This document shows, piece after piece, positions 27,085-36,685 of a DNA stretch of 64,000 bases. Under the pieces are notes generated by a model. That model was not told where the DNA came from and made no database searches. It saw nothing but the letters and a program-made list of their open reading frames with translations. The translations under genes and the position numbers were made by a program. The stretch spans positions 3,313,437-3,377,436 of the forward strand of contig NZ_JAJEJQ010000001.1 in the NCBI RefSeq assembly GCF_021390575.1. The letters run 5' to 3'. The stretch is from Paraburkholderia adhaesiva (GTDB lineage Bacteria > Pseudomonadota > Gammaproteobacteria > Burkholderiales > Burkholderiaceae). Every line of letters begins with the position of its first letter. Within the stretch, counting starts at the first letter, position 1.

Positions 27085-28356
27085 TCAACCCGGGCGATGA
27101 ACGATCTCGCCCTCGCCGCTATCGTGGTCGTGATCGTGGTCGTCGTCGACGTCCCACGACGGGAACGGATCTGCGTACTTGCGCCAGGCGTCGGGGCCCG
27201 CTGCATATTCGGCATCGGTCAACAGGCACGCATCGAGCCTGGACTGCCATGCTGCACGATCCAGATTCACGCCGATCATCACCAGTTCCTGGCGACGGTC
27301 GCCAATGCGCACATCGTCCGGATCGCCGCACCAGTCGCGCGCGATTTCACTTTCCAGTTCTGCGTCCAGCGGCCAGCTTTCGCGCGGCTGCGCCGCCCAC
27401 CACGTGCCAGCCGGACCGTGACGGCAAGCGCCACCCGCCTGCGAAAGCGAACCGGCAAGATCGTTGCGCGTCGCAAGCCAGAAAAAGCCCTTTGTCCGCA
27501 GCACACCCTTCCACTCTTCGTGCAGCAGCGACCACAGCCGCTCCGGATGAAAGGGGCGCCGGGCGCGATACACAAAATTGCCGATGCCGAATTCGTCGGC
27601 TTCGCCGTGGTGATCGTGGTCGTTGAGCGATGCGAGCCAGCCGGGCGCGCTCGATGCGGCGTCGAAATCGAATCGCCCCGTATTGAGCACTTCATTCAGC
27701 GGTACCACGCCGAAGCGGCTCACCACCTGCTCGGCGCGTGGATTGATGCGGGCAAGGATGCGCTGCAGGTGCGCGAGCTCGTCGTTACTGACGAGGTCGG
27801 CCTTGTTCACGACCAGCACGTCGCAGAATTCGATCTGTTCGATCAGCAATTCGACGAGTTGGCGATCGTCTTCCTCCGTGGCCGCGAGACCGCGTTCCGC
27901 GAGCGCGTCGGCAGAGGCATAGTCGCGAAGGAAGTTGAACGCGTCCACCACGGTCACCATCGTGTCGAGCCGGGCGACGTCGGTGAGCGACGTGCCGTCG
28001 TCATCGACGAAGGTGAAGGTTTCGGCGATCGGCATCGGCTCGGCGATGCCCGTCGATTCGATCAGGATCGCGTCGAAGCGTTTTTCGTCCGCGAGCCGGC
28101 GGATTTCGGTCAGCAGGTCGTCGCGTAGCGTGCAGCAGATGCAGCCGTTCGACATCTCGACGAGCTTCTCTTCGATATGCGAAAGCGCGGACGCATCGCG
28201 CACGAGTGCCGCGTCGATATTGACGGCGGCGAGATCGTTGACGATCACGGCGACGCGCAGGCCGGCGCGATTCGCGAGGATATGGTTGAGCAGCGTGGTC
28301 TTGCCCGCGCCAAGAAAACCGGCGAGCACGGTGACGGGCAGTGGCGGCTGGTTCAT
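27085..28356 (-). CDS. CobW/COG0523-family GTPase, likely metal chaperone
   Basis: 423 residues. P-loop GFLGAGKTT (13-21), the metal-binding CICC motif at 72-75 and GTPase motif NKAD near 178, then a CobW C-terminal domain from about 245. Two His-rich stretches (NDHDHHGE near 247 and DDDHDHDHD near the C terminus) add metal ligands. Relatives deliver zinc under zinc limitation. I see no clear Zur operator in the 28357-28517 gap, so regulation and metal are open. Confidence 0.88.
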   Translation of the reverse strand: MNQPPLPVTVLAGFLGAGKTTLLNHILANRAGLRVAVIVNDLAAVNIDAALVRDASALSHIEEKLVEMSNGCICCTLRDDLLTEIRRLADEKRFDAILIESTGIAEPMPIAETFTFVDDDGTSLTDVARLDTMVTVVDAFNFLRDYASADALAERGLAATEEDDRQLVELLIEQIEFCDVLVVNKADLVSNDELAHLQRILARINPRAEQVVSRFGVVPLNEVLNTGRFDFDAASSAPGWLASLNDHDHHGEADEFGIGNFVYRARRPFHPERLWSLLHEEWKGVLRTKGFFWLATRNDLAGSLSQAGGACRHGPAGTWWAAQPRESWPLDAELESEIARDWCGDPDDVRIGDRRQELVMIGVNLDRAAWQSRLDACLLTDAEYAAGPDAWRKYADPFPSWDVDDDHDHDHDSGEGEIVHRPG

Positions 28357-28517
28357 TGCAGTAAGGGAATTCAGAAATACGGGGATGTGCCGCGCGAGCG
28401 GCGCGAGCCACCATTGTGCACCATGCGGGCGCGGTGCGCTGACGGAGCAGGCCGGGAGCGGGCTGGTGGCGGGACTAAAGCGAGCTAAAAATAGATTAAA
28501 AGTGGTCTAAAAGCGGA

Positions 28518-28961
28518 CTACTGCAGGAAATTCCATCGGCGCAGGATCCCGGCGATGTCTTGCGCATAGCGGTCGCGCAGCGACGGCGATTCCGAGTGAT
28601 AGGCCCCGACGGCGGCCCACGTGTTGCCGTATTTGTTCATCTTCTGGCGCAGATGCCAGGCGGCGATGTACACGTTTTTGCACGGTTCCATGAGCGTGCT
28701 CTGCGAAATGCCGTACTGCGAGAGCGTGGGCAGATGGACGGAATTGATCTGCATTACTCCGTAATCAGTCGAACCATTCGCATTCCTGTGCACTGCGTCG
28801 GGCCGGTTGTGCGACTCCTGCCAAGCGATAGCGCGCAGGATCAACGGATTCACCTTTTGGTACCGCGCGGCTTCATCGAAACAGTCGGCGTGCGCGAGCG
28901 GGCTTGCGACGGCAAGCGCGAGCGTGGCAGCGACGGTAATCGAATGGAACCGGTTCTTCAT
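28518..28961 (-). CDS. Lytic transglycosylase, IagB/VirB1-like SLT domain
   Basis: 147 residues with a signal peptide (MKNRFHSITVAATLALAVASPLAHA cleaved before DCF). The SLT domain has catalytic Glu in IAWQESHNRPDAV near residue 47, SDYGVMQIN-type motif (TDYGVMQINS) near 68, and GAYHSES near 118. It cuts peptidoglycan in the periplasm. Single-domain enzymes of this kind are often linked to secretion machines, and the type II operon begins about 0.55 kb away on the other strand. No usual ribosome site precedes ATG 28961; see the leader structure. Confidence 0.85.
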   Translation of the reverse strand: MKNRFHSITVAATLALAVASPLAHADCFDEAARYQKVNPLILRAIAWQESHNRPDAVHRNANGSTDYGVMQINSVHLPTLSQYGISQSTLMEPCKNVYIAAWHLRQKMNKYGNTWAAVGAYHSESPSLRDRYAQDIAGILRRWNFLQ

Positions 28962-28973
28962 CGGCGTGGAAAA

Positions 28974-29036
28974 CGTAGCGGGAATCAACCAGTACGATAC
29001 CCGCTACGTCGCTGGTGTGGGGCGTAGCCGGGTATC
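28974..29036 (-). promoter_or_regulatory. Leader able to form two mutually exclusive hairpins
   Basis: Three related segments: A CGTAGCGGGAATC (28974-28986), B GATACCCGCTACG (28996-29008) and C CGTAGCCGGGTATC (29023-29036). B is complementary to A (12 of 13) and to C (13 with one bulge), so only one hairpin can form at a time. On the lytic transglycosylase mRNA the order is C, B, A, then 12 bases to the ATG, so the A-B hairpin ends right at the ribosome-binding region. Confidence 0.5.
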
Positions 29037-29515
29037 GGGAGATCGTGCACGCCCGGGGAATTCCGGGCATTACAGGGCACTACATGGAACCAGCGGGCGG
29101 AACGCGCGGATCGCTCTCGGGAAAACCCGGGCATATGTGCGCACCGCCATAGATCGCCCGTATGATACCGGCAGACAATGACGCGTCAACGAAACCACGC
29201 CTTTGGACGAGTCGGAATAAGCATTCCCTGATCGGTGTGCCGATCAGATCCGAAGGGAAACCGGACAATCGACGTCAGATAGCTTTCAAGCAGCTTCTTT
29301 AAAGTTGGCCGGATTGTAAAAGAAATCAACGGCTACTCCTGTCTTGTGACAATTCCGACATGAAAAGCCGCTAACATTGCTTCTTTTGTGAAGCATCGGA
29401 GATCGTGGGGACGGTTTTCCGGAGCGATCGACACTAGAAGGTCGGCCGGGCCTGGCGACAATTCAGCCCGTTCATTCTGCACGAATAGCCAGTGGTGTCC
29501 GTCATTGGCTTCGAT
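29037..29515. other. Non-coding stretch upstream of gspD
   Basis: About 480 bases between the transglycosylase leader and gspD. The promoter of the secretion operon should lie in 29290-29510, which is less GC-rich. I see no clear -35/-10 pair or operator. Confidence 0.4.
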
Positions 29516-31786
29516 ATGAGATCCATGAGAAGAAATCGTATGGCCTTGCGTCGTGTCGTCACGGCGTTGCTCTTTAGCGGACTCCTCTCGGCGCAGCTGG
29601 TGCACGCCCAGGTGACGCTGAATTTCGTCAACGCCGATATCGACCAGGTGGCCAAGGCCATTGGTGCGGCGACCGGCAAAACGATCATCGTTGATCCGCG
29701 CGTGAAGGGGCAGCTCAACCTCGTTTCGGAGAATCCCGTTCCCGAGGACCAGGCGCTCAAGACGCTACAGGCGGCACTGCGCATGCAGGGCTTTTCGCTC
29801 GTGCAGGATCACGGCGTGCTGAAGGTCGTGCCCGAAGCCGACGCCAAGCTCCAGGGCGTGCCGACCTACGTCGGCAACGCGCCGGTGGCCCGTGGCGACC
29901 AGGTGGTGACGCAGGTATTCGTGCTGAAGCACGAATCGGCGAATAACCTGCTACCGGTGCTGCGCCCGCTCATTTCGCCGAACAACACGATCGCCGCGTA
30001 CCCGGGCAATAACACGCTTGTCGTCACCGACTACGCCGACAACGTGCGCCGTATCGGCGCGATCATCGATGGCGTGGATACCGCAGCCGGGCAGCAGGTA
30101 ACGGTCGTTCCGCTGCGCAACGCCAACGCCCTCGATATTGCGCCGCAGATCGCCAAGATGCTCGACCCGGGTGCGATCGGTAGCACGGACCCAACGCTGA
30201 AGGTCTCGGTGGTTGCTGATCCGCGCACGAACGCGTTGATGCTGCGCGCATCGAATACGCAGCGTCTTGCCGCCGCGAAACAACTGGCGACACAACTCGA
30301 CGCGCCCACGAGCCAGCCCGGCAACATGCACGTCGTTCCTCTGCGCAACGCCGATGCCGTGGCGCTCGCCAAGACACTGCGCGGCATGCTGGGCAAAGGC
30401 GGCAGCGACTCGTCGACCTCCGGCGGCGGGGCGAACTCGTTCAATCAGACTTCGGGTAGCAGCACGTCGACGGGCACCGCCGGCACGCCGCCGCTGCCAA
30501 ATTCGCTTACTGGCAGTTCGTCGTCGTCGTCGAGCAACCCGATGTCGGGTGGCTCCTCGGCCGGCAGTGGTGACGCGCAGTTCTTCGGGGCAGACAAGGA
30601 CAAGGGCGACGAAAATACGCCAGGCGGCATGATTCAGGCCGATTCGGCGACCAACTCGCTCATCATCACGGCGCCAGACGCGGTGTACCGTAACCTGCGG
30701 GCCGTGATCGACCAGCTCGACCGGCGGCGCGCCCAGGTCTATATCGAAGCGCTGCTCGTCGAGTTGAACTCGGACACTAACGCCAATCTCGGCATCCAGT
30801 GGCAGATCGGCACCAACCAGCTGTTCGCCGGTACCAATCTCACGAGCGGCCAAAGCAACAGCATCGTCAATCTGACGGCAGGCGCGGCAGGCACGGGAGG
30901 TCTTGGAGCCGCGCTCGCAGGCCAGAGTCTCCAGCAAGGCTTGAATGTCGGCTGGATCCGCGACATCTTTGGTGTAAAGGGCCTCGGCGCGTTGCTGCAG
31001 GCACTGTCGCAGACGAGCGATGCCAATGTGCTGTCCACGCCTAACCTCGTCACGCTCGACAACCAGGAGGCGAAGATCGTCGTCGGTACGAACGTGCCGA
31101 TTCAGACGGGCCAGTATTCGAACCTCACGAGCGGCACGGCGAGCGCGGCGTTCAACACGTTCGACCGCGTCGACGTCGGTCTGACGCTGCACATCAAGCC
31201 GCAGATTATCGACGGCGGCCTCCTGAAGCTCCAGCTGTACACGGAGGACTCGGCGATCGTGAACGGCACGACCAACATCACGACAAATCCGGCCGGTCCC
31301 AACTTCACCAAGCGTTCGATCCAGTCGACGGTGCTCGCCGACAACGGCGAGATCATCGTGCTCGGCGGCCTGATGCAGGACAACTACCAGGTCAGTAACA
31401 GCAAGGTGCCGCTCCTTGGCGACATCCCGTGGATCGGCCAGCTGTTCCGCTCGGAAAACAAGACGCGCTCGAAGACGAACCTGATGGTGTTCCTGCGTCC
31501 GGTGATCATGACGGACGGCGACACGGCGCGAGCGGTGACGTCAAATCGCTACGACTACGTTCAGGGCGTGACGGGCGCGTTCCGGTCCGATAACAACCTG
31601 ATGAGGGATAAGGACGATCCGGTAGTGCCGCCGATGCCGGTCGGCCCGAGTCAAGGTGGATCCGCGCTGAACCTGTTCGATCTCGACAAAATGAGGCGTC
31701 AGCAGGCGACCGGGATGCTGCCTGCAGAGCCCGCTGCCCCGAGCGGCACGGGGGCGAACGTCGAATCGCCGGGAGCGCACCCGTGA
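29516..31786 (+). CDS. gspD: Type II secretion secretin GspD
   Basis: Outer-membrane secretin of about 756 residues. ATG 29516 is one of several starts (GTG 29492, ATG 29525, 29540); the last has an AGAAG site. Signal peptide to LVHAQ, then N0 domain (VTLNFVNADIDQVAKAIG), repeated N1-N3 domains, a Ser/Gly-rich loop (about 300-365, e.g. GSSSSSSSNPMSGGSS), and the secretin core with LLGDIPWIGQLFRS near 640. First gene of gspDEF and overlapping gspE by four bases. The pilotin/S protein is not in the window. Confidence 0.95.
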   Translation: MRSMRRNRMALRRVVTALLFSGLLSAQLVHAQVTLNFVNADIDQVAKAIGAATGKTIIVDPRVKGQLNLVSENPVPEDQALKTLQAALRMQGFSLVQDHGVLKVVPEADAKLQGVPTYVGNAPVARGDQVVTQVFVLKHESANNLLPVLRPLISPNNTIAAYPGNNTLVVTDYADNVRRIGAIIDGVDTAAGQQVTVVPLRNANALDIAPQIAKMLDPGAIGSTDPTLKVSVVADPRTNALMLRASNTQRLAAAKQLATQLDAPTSQPGNMHVVPLRNADAVALAKTLRGMLGKGGSDSSTSGGGANSFNQTSGSSTSTGTAGTPPLPNSLTGSSSSSSSNPMSGGSSAGSGDAQFFGADKDKGDENTPGGMIQADSATNSLIITAPDAVYRNLRAVIDQLDRRRAQVYIEALLVELNSDTNANLGIQWQIGTNQLFAGTNLTSGQSNSIVNLTAGAAGTGGLGAALAGQSLQQGLNVGWIRDIFGVKGLGALLQALSQTSDANVLSTPNLVTLDNQEAKIVVGTNVPIQTGQYSNLTSGTASAAFNTFDRVDVGLTLHIKPQIIDGGLLKLQLYTEDSAIVNGTTNITTNPAGPNFTKRSIQSTVLADNGEIIVLGGLMQDNYQVSNSKVPLLGDIPWIGQLFRSENKTRSKTNLMVFLRPVIMTDGDTARAVTSNRYDYVQGVTGAFRSDNNLMRDKDDPVVPPMPVGPSQGGSALNLFDLDKMRRQQATGMLPAEPAAPSGTGANVESPGAHP

Positions 31787-33279
31787 CCACGCTCGCGCAG
31801 GCACCGGCTCCCGCTGGTGGCGAGCGCGAGGCGCCCTCGCCGCTCGCGGCGCGCCTTGTGCCTTACGGCTTCGCGAAGAGCGGTCAGATTCTTGTCGCCC
31901 AGCAGCGTGCGGATGGTCTCGAAGTGTGGGTCAGCGAACGCACGGCCCCTGCTGCGATCGCCGAGGTTGCGCGCAATTTCGGCGCGATCCGTTTTGTGCG
32001 CATCTCCGCCGACGAACTCGCCCACGCGATCAACCAGGCGTACGCGCGTCAGGATGGCAGCGCGGCGCAGGTGGTCGGCGAGGTGGAGGGCGAAGTCGAT
32101 CTGTCGCGGCTGATGCAGGACATTCCCGAAGTGGAAGACCTGCTTGAGTCGGAAGACGACGCGCCGATCATCCGCATGATCAACGCGCTGCTCACGCAAG
32201 CCGCGCGCGAGCAGGCGTCCGATATTCATATCGAGCCGTTTGAAAATGCATCGGTGGTGCGCTTTCGCGTCGATGGAACGCTGCGCGACGTGGTGCGCCC
32301 GAAGAAGGCGCTGCACGGTGCACTGATTTCGCGTATCAAGATCATGGCGCAGCTCGATATCGCCGAAAAGCGTCTGCCGCAGGATGGCCGCATCACGCTG
32401 CGCGTGGGCGGCCGCCCGGTGGACGTGCGGGTTTCGACACTGCCCACCGGGCACGGCGAGCGCGCCGTACTGCGTCTTCTGGAAAAGGACGCGCAGCGCC
32501 TGAATCTCGAAGCGCTCGGCATGGCCGGCGACACGCTCAAGCAGTTCGACCAGCTCATTGCGAAGCCGCACGGCATCGTGCTGGTCACCGGTCCAACGGG
32601 CTCGGGCAAGACGACCACGCTCTACGCGTCGATGTCGCGGCTCGAGACGGCGACCACGAACATCATGACCGTCGAGGACCCGATCGAGTACGACCTCTCG
32701 GGCATCGGCCAAACGCAGGTGAACGAGCGCATCGGCATGACGTTCGCGCGCGCGCTTCGCTCGATCCTGCGTCAGGATCCGGACATCATCATGATCGGCG
32801 AAATCCGCGACCTCGAAACCGCGCAGATCGCCGTGCAGGCTTCGCTCACGGGTCACCTCGTGCTCGCGACGCTCCACACGAACGACGCCGCATCGGCGGT
32901 CACGCGTCTTACCGACATGGGTGTCGAGCCGTATCTGCTCGCGTCATCGCTGCTCGGTGTGCTCGCGCAGCGGCTCGTGCGGCAACTGTGTCCGGCCTGC
33001 AAGGAAGAGCGCACCGAAGACGACGGTCGCAAGCGCTGGCATCCGGTTGGGTGCGATCGCTGCGGACATTCGGGCTATGCGGGGCGCCGCGGCGTGTATG
33101 AACTGCTGCTCATCGACGAGCCGATCCGCGCACTGATCCACCGCAACGGGGCCGACGCCGAAATCCTCGAGGCCGGGCGCGCGCAAGGCATGCGCACGCT
33201 GCGCGAGGACGGTGAGCGCTGGCTCGACGCGGGCACGACTTCGCTCGAAGAAGTGCTGCGCGTCACGGGCGGCGCGTGA
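31783..33279 (+). CDS. gspE: Type II secretion ATPase GspE
   Basis: Cytoplasmic hexameric ATPase of 498 residues driving pseudopilus assembly. GTG start overlaps the gspD stop (GTGA). N1E domain that docks GspL, then Walker A GPTGSGKTTT near residue 268, Walker B IMIGEIRDLET near 327, His box LATLHTNDA, and a zinc finger with paired Cys (CPACKE … CDRCG, about 405-430). Confidence 0.96.
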   Translation: MTTLAQAPAPAGGEREAPSPLAARLVPYGFAKSGQILVAQQRADGLEVWVSERTAPAAIAEVARNFGAIRFVRISADELAHAINQAYARQDGSAAQVVGEVEGEVDLSRLMQDIPEVEDLLESEDDAPIIRMINALLTQAAREQASDIHIEPFENASVVRFRVDGTLRDVVRPKKALHGALISRIKIMAQLDIAEKRLPQDGRITLRVGGRPVDVRVSTLPTGHGERAVLRLLEKDAQRLNLEALGMAGDTLKQFDQLIAKPHGIVLVTGPTGSGKTTTLYASMSRLETATTNIMTVEDPIEYDLSGIGQTQVNERIGMTFARALRSILRQDPDIIMIGEIRDLETAQIAVQASLTGHLVLATLHTNDAASAVTRLTDMGVEPYLLASSLLGVLAQRLVRQLCPACKEERTEDDGRKRWHPVGCDRCGHSGYAGRRGVYELLLIDEPIRALIHRNGADAEILEAGRAQGMRTLREDGERWLDAGTTSLEEVLRVTGGA

Positions 33280-33311
33280 TGGATTGCCGACAAGCGGGAG
33301 CGTAGACGAAC

Positions 33312-34529
33312 ATGCCGGCATTCCGTTTCGAAGCGATCGACGCGACGGGCAAGGGGCAAAAAGGCGTCCTCGACGCCGACAGCGCCCGCAGCGCCCGATC
33401 GCAGTTGCGCGGCCAGGGGCTGACGCCGCTCGTCGTCGAGCCGGCTGCGAGCCGCACGCGCGGCGCGCGCCAGCAACGGCTCGCGCTCGGGCGGCGTCTG
33501 TCGCAGCGCGAACAGGCGATCCTCACGCGTCAGCTCGCGAGCCTGCTCGTCGCGGGGCTGCCGCTTGGCGAAGCGCTCGCGGTGCTTACCGAACAGGCCG
33601 AGCGCGACTACATCCGCGAATTGATGGCCGCGATCCGCGCCGAGGTGCTCGGCGGTCATTCGCTCGCGAACGCGCTCGCCCAGCATCCGCGCGACTTTCC
33701 GGACATCTATCGCGCGCTCGTCGCGGCGGGCGAGCACACCGGCAAGCTCGGCATCGTGCTCTCGCGCCTTGCCGACTACATCGAGCAGCGCAACGCGCTC
33801 AAGCAGAAGATCGTGCTGGCGTTCACGTACCCGACGATCGTCACGATCATCGCGTTCGGCATCGTCACGTTCCTGTTGAGCTATGTCGTGCCGCAGGTCG
33901 TCAACGTGTTCGCGAGCACGAAGCAGCAATTGCCGTTTCTCACCATCGTGATGATGGCGCTCTCGGATTTCGTGCGGCACTGGTGGTGGGCCGTGTTGAT
34001 CTTCGTGGCGCTCGCGGCTTGGATCGTGCGCTCGATCCTGCGCCGGCCGGGCCCGCGTCTCGCTTTCGACCGCTGGGTGCTCACCGCGCCGCTCGCGGGC
34101 AAGCTCGTGCGGGGCTACAACACGGTGCGTTTCGCGAGCACGCTCGGCATCCTGAGCGCCGCGGGCGTCCCGATCCTGCGCGCGTTGCAGGCGGCCGGCG
34201 AAACGCTGTCGAACAGGGCAATGCGCGCGAACGTCGATGAGGCGATCGTGCGCGTGCGCGAAGGCACGTCGCTTTCGCGCGCGTTGGGCAATACGAAGAC
34301 GTTTCCGCCGGTGCTCGTCCACCTGATCCGGTCGGGTGAGGCGACTGGCGATGTGACGACGATGCTCGACCGCGCGGCCGAGGGCGAGGCGCGCGAGCTG
34401 GAGCGCCGCACGATGTTCCTCACGAGCCTGCTCGAACCGCTCCTGATTCTGGCGATGGGCGGCGTGGTGCTCGTGATCGTGCTCGCGGTGATGCTGCCGA
34501 TCATCGAGCTGAACAATCTCGTGCAGTAG
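33312..34529 (+). CDS. gspF: Type II secretion inner-membrane protein GspF
   Basis: Polytopic platform protein of 405 residues with two T2SSF domains (about 70-195 and 275-395) and three membrane helices (around 170-190, 222-240 and 375-398). The opening MPAFRFEAIDATGKGQKG is typical. Lies 32 bases after gspE; the adjacent gspC is on the other strand and ends 27 bases away. Confidence 0.96.
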   Translation: MPAFRFEAIDATGKGQKGVLDADSARSARSQLRGQGLTPLVVEPAASRTRGARQQRLALGRRLSQREQAILTRQLASLLVAGLPLGEALAVLTEQAERDYIRELMAAIRAEVLGGHSLANALAQHPRDFPDIYRALVAAGEHTGKLGIVLSRLADYIEQRNALKQKIVLAFTYPTIVTIIAFGIVTFLLSYVVPQVVNVFASTKQQLPFLTIVMMALSDFVRHWWWAVLIFVALAAWIVRSILRRPGPRLAFDRWVLTAPLAGKLVRGYNTVRFASTLGILSAAGVPILRALQAAGETLSNRAMRANVDEAIVRVREGTSLSRALGNTKTFPPVLVHLIRSGEATGDVTTMLDRAAEGEARELERRTMFLTSLLEPLLILAMGGVVLVIVLAVMLPIIELNNLVQ

Positions 34530-34556
34530 CGGCGCGCCGCCGTTGGAGATGTGGCG

Positions 34557-34979
34557 TCAGCGCACGTAGATGGTGGGGCCGGAGACGTTGGCCGGCAGGA
34601 AGATTTCGGAGTGCACACCGTGGCGGTCGATGACGATCGAGCGCGCGCGCACTTCGGCTAGCGTGGTGTCCTGGTTGAGCGGGCCGCCGAGTGAGATCGC
34701 TTTGGCGGCTTCGGTGCCGACGCTGACGATGGCAGCGGCGCCTTGCTGCAACGCCAGGATGCCGAAGAGGTGGATATCCTGGGCGGGCTGCCTGTCGAGC
34801 TTCCCGCCGAAGAGCGTGGCGGCCTCGTCGAGCGAGACTGGCGGCCTGGCGGCGGCGGCCTCTACCGGAGCCGCGCGGCTCGTAGCGAGCGTGATGGCCC
34901 ACGACGTCGCCGTCGCGCAGAACACCGCGAACGCGGCTAGGGACAGGAGGCGGATTTGCAGTGCGTTCATGCGCTCCAT
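34557..34979 (-). CDS. gspC: Type II secretion protein GspC (short, reversed)
   Basis: 140-residue inner-membrane anchor linking the platform to the secretin. One membrane helix (LLSLAAFAVFCATATSWAIT, about 10-29) and the homology region around 60-140 (HLFGILALQQ … AISLGGPLNQ … SEIFLPANV), but no C-terminal PDZ or coiled-coil domain. It is read opposite to the rest of the operon, the arrangement known for Burkholderia gsp loci. Start 34979 or 34970 cannot be decided; no strong ribosome site. Confidence 0.85.
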   Translation of the reverse strand: MERMNALQIRLLSLAAFAVFCATATSWAITLATSRAAPVEAAAARPPVSLDEAATLFGGKLDRQPAQDIHLFGILALQQGAAAIVSVGTEAAKAISLGGPLNQDTTLAEVRARSIVIDRHGVHSEIFLPANVSGPTIYVR

Positions 34980-35174
34980 TGTACGGAGTATTGTGAATTT
35001 TTCGACGTTATAGGCGTAAGTGCGCGGGTATGTCCGAAAGTCGTCACCGCGTGACATTACAATGACCCGCCACGTGCCTTACGGCACATGAGCGAATACG
35101 CGGCGCCGGAAGTCGGGCCGCTACGATTAACCGGCAAGGAAATGCCAGGAATACCGTCAGGAGGAAAGCAAGCC

Positions 35175-35648
35175 ATGTCCATGTGGGCAAAACGCCACAA
35201 CGCTACCGAGGCAATCGACGGCCTGCGTGCGCGCCGCCAGCGCGGCTTCACGTTGATCGAAATCATGGTCGTGATTGCGATCCTTGGCATTCTCGCCGCG
35301 CTGATCGTACCGAAGATCATGAGTCGTCCCGACGAAGCGCGCCGTGTCGCCGCGCGCCAGGACATCGGCACGATCATGCAGGCGCTCAAGCTGTATCGCC
35401 TCGATAACGGCCGCTATCCGACCCAGGAGCAAGGCCTCCAGTCATTGATCCAGAAGCCAGCCACCGATCCTGTTCCCAACAACTGGAAGGACGGCGGTTA
35501 TCTCGAACGCCTGCCGAACGATCCCTGGGGCAACACGTACCAGTATCTGAATCCGGGCGTGCACGGCGAGATCGACGTGTTCAGCTACGGCGCCGATGGT
35601 AAGCCCGGAGGCGAAGGCAACGACGCCGACGTCGGGTCCTGGCAGTAG
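35175..35648 (+). CDS. gspG: Major pseudopilin GspG
   Basis: 157-residue precursor. ATG 35175 follows AGGAGG; the frame is open to 35088 but without such a site. Prepilin cleavage after QRG before FTLIEIMVVIAILGILAALI, with Glu at +5. The C-terminal calcium-binding region fits GspG (PNDPWGNTYQYLNPG … DVFSYGADGKPGGEGNDADVGSW). Starts the gspGHIJKLMN series. Confidence 0.96.
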   Translation: MSMWAKRHNATEAIDGLRARRQRGFTLIEIMVVIAILGILAALIVPKIMSRPDEARRVAARQDIGTIMQALKLYRLDNGRYPTQEQGLQSLIQKPATDPVPNNWKDGGYLERLPNDPWGNTYQYLNPGVHGEIDVFSYGADGKPGGEGNDADVGSWQ

Positions 35649-35744
35649 CGCCGCGTCGCAGGCGAGGCGCGTTGGCAACACGCCCGTGACCGCCCAGCGC
35701 GCCTGTCCTGCAGGACTCGTCTCCGCCGTATTGAGCCACGCATC

Positions 35745-36284
35745 ATGCGCCAGAGCCAACCGAGCCAACCTCGTCGCCGTTACGTCTACGCCAGCTCACG
35801 CGCTTTCACGCGCGCGGGTGTGCGTGCGCGCGCCGGAGGGTTCACGCTGATCGAAATGCTGGTCGTGCTGCTCATCGCGGGCATCCTGATCTCAATCGCG
35901 TCGCTGACGCTCTCGCGCAATCCGCGCACCGATCTCAACGAAGAGGCCCAGCGAGTCGCCCTCCTGTTCGAATCGGCGGGCGACGAAGCCCAGGTGCGCG
36001 CGCGACCCATCGCGTGGCAACCCATCGAAGGCGGATTTCGCTTCGATGTGCGAACGGAAGACGGCTGGCGTCCGCTGCGCGACGATCTGCTCGGCCCGCG
36101 TCACTGGGAGGGCGGCGTGACCGGCGTGGAGATCGCCTATCCGGGCAGCGGCAACGACACACAGGCCAACCGCATCGTGTTCGGCACCGAGGCCGTTGAT
36201 GTGCCCGTGGAAGTCACGCTTTTTTCGAGCGTCGGGCGCGTGACCATCGTCGGCACCGGCAACGGCCGGTATGAGGTGCGCTAG
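35745..36284 (+). CDS. gspH: Minor pseudopilin GspH
   Basis: 179 residues with an unusually long basic leader (about 31 residues) before the cleavage site AGG/FTLIEMLVVLLIAGILIS. The globular part has the GspH pattern (WRPLRDDLLGPRHWEGG). Start ATG 35745 lacks a strong ribosome site; an ATG-less shorter leader would need a GTG (for example in TRAGVRARAGGF). Confidence 0.9.
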   Translation: MRQSQPSQPRRRYVYASSRAFTRAGVRARAGGFTLIEMLVVLLIAGILISIASLTLSRNPRTDLNEEAQRVALLFESAGDEAQVRARPIAWQPIEGGFRFDVRTEDGWRPLRDDLLGPRHWEGGVTGVEIAYPGSGNDTQANRIVFGTEAVDVPVEVTLFSSVGRVTIVGTGNGRYEVR

Positions 36285-36286
36285 CG

Positions 36287-36685
36287 ATGCGGACCACCCA
36301 ATCCTTTTATCGCGCGGCGCGCGGCTTCACGATGATCGAAGTGCTCGTCGCGCTTGCTATCGTCGCGATTGCGCTCGCGGCGTCGCTGCGAGCCGTGGGC
36401 AGCCTCGCCGCAAGCGAAGCCGATCTCCACAATCGCCTGCTCGCGGGCTGGAGCGCTGATAACGCGCTCGCCCAACTGCGTCTCACACATGCGTGGCCCG
36501 AACTCGGCGTGCGGAGCTTCGACTGCTCGCAGGCCAATCTGCCGCTCGTCTGCACGCAAACGGTGACGGCGACGCCCAATCCGGTATTTCGCCGCGTGGA
36601 GGTGTCGGTGACGACGCCTGGTCGCGATGGCAACCTCGCGCAACTCGTCACGGTGCTCGGCAATGAAACAACCCGTTCGCTGTGA
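36287..36685 (+). CDS. gspI: Minor pseudopilin GspI
   Basis: 132 residues. Cleavage ARG/FTMIEVLVALAIVAIALAAS, followed by the short GspI globular domain. Begins two bases after the gspH stop and runs 23 bases into gspJ. Forms the pseudopilus tip with GspJ and GspK. Confidence 0.93.
   Translation: MRTTQSFYRAARGFTMIEVLVALAIVAIALAASLRAVGSLAASEADLHNRLLAGWSADNALAQLRLTHAWPELGVRSFDCSQANLPLVCTQTVTATPNPVFRRVEVSVTTPGRDGNLAQLVTVLGNETTRSL

Noticed and set aside
30420..30560. Low-complexity Ser/Gly tract considered as a repeat region
   Set aside because: It is the ordinary variable linker of GspD secretins, in frame and of normal place.
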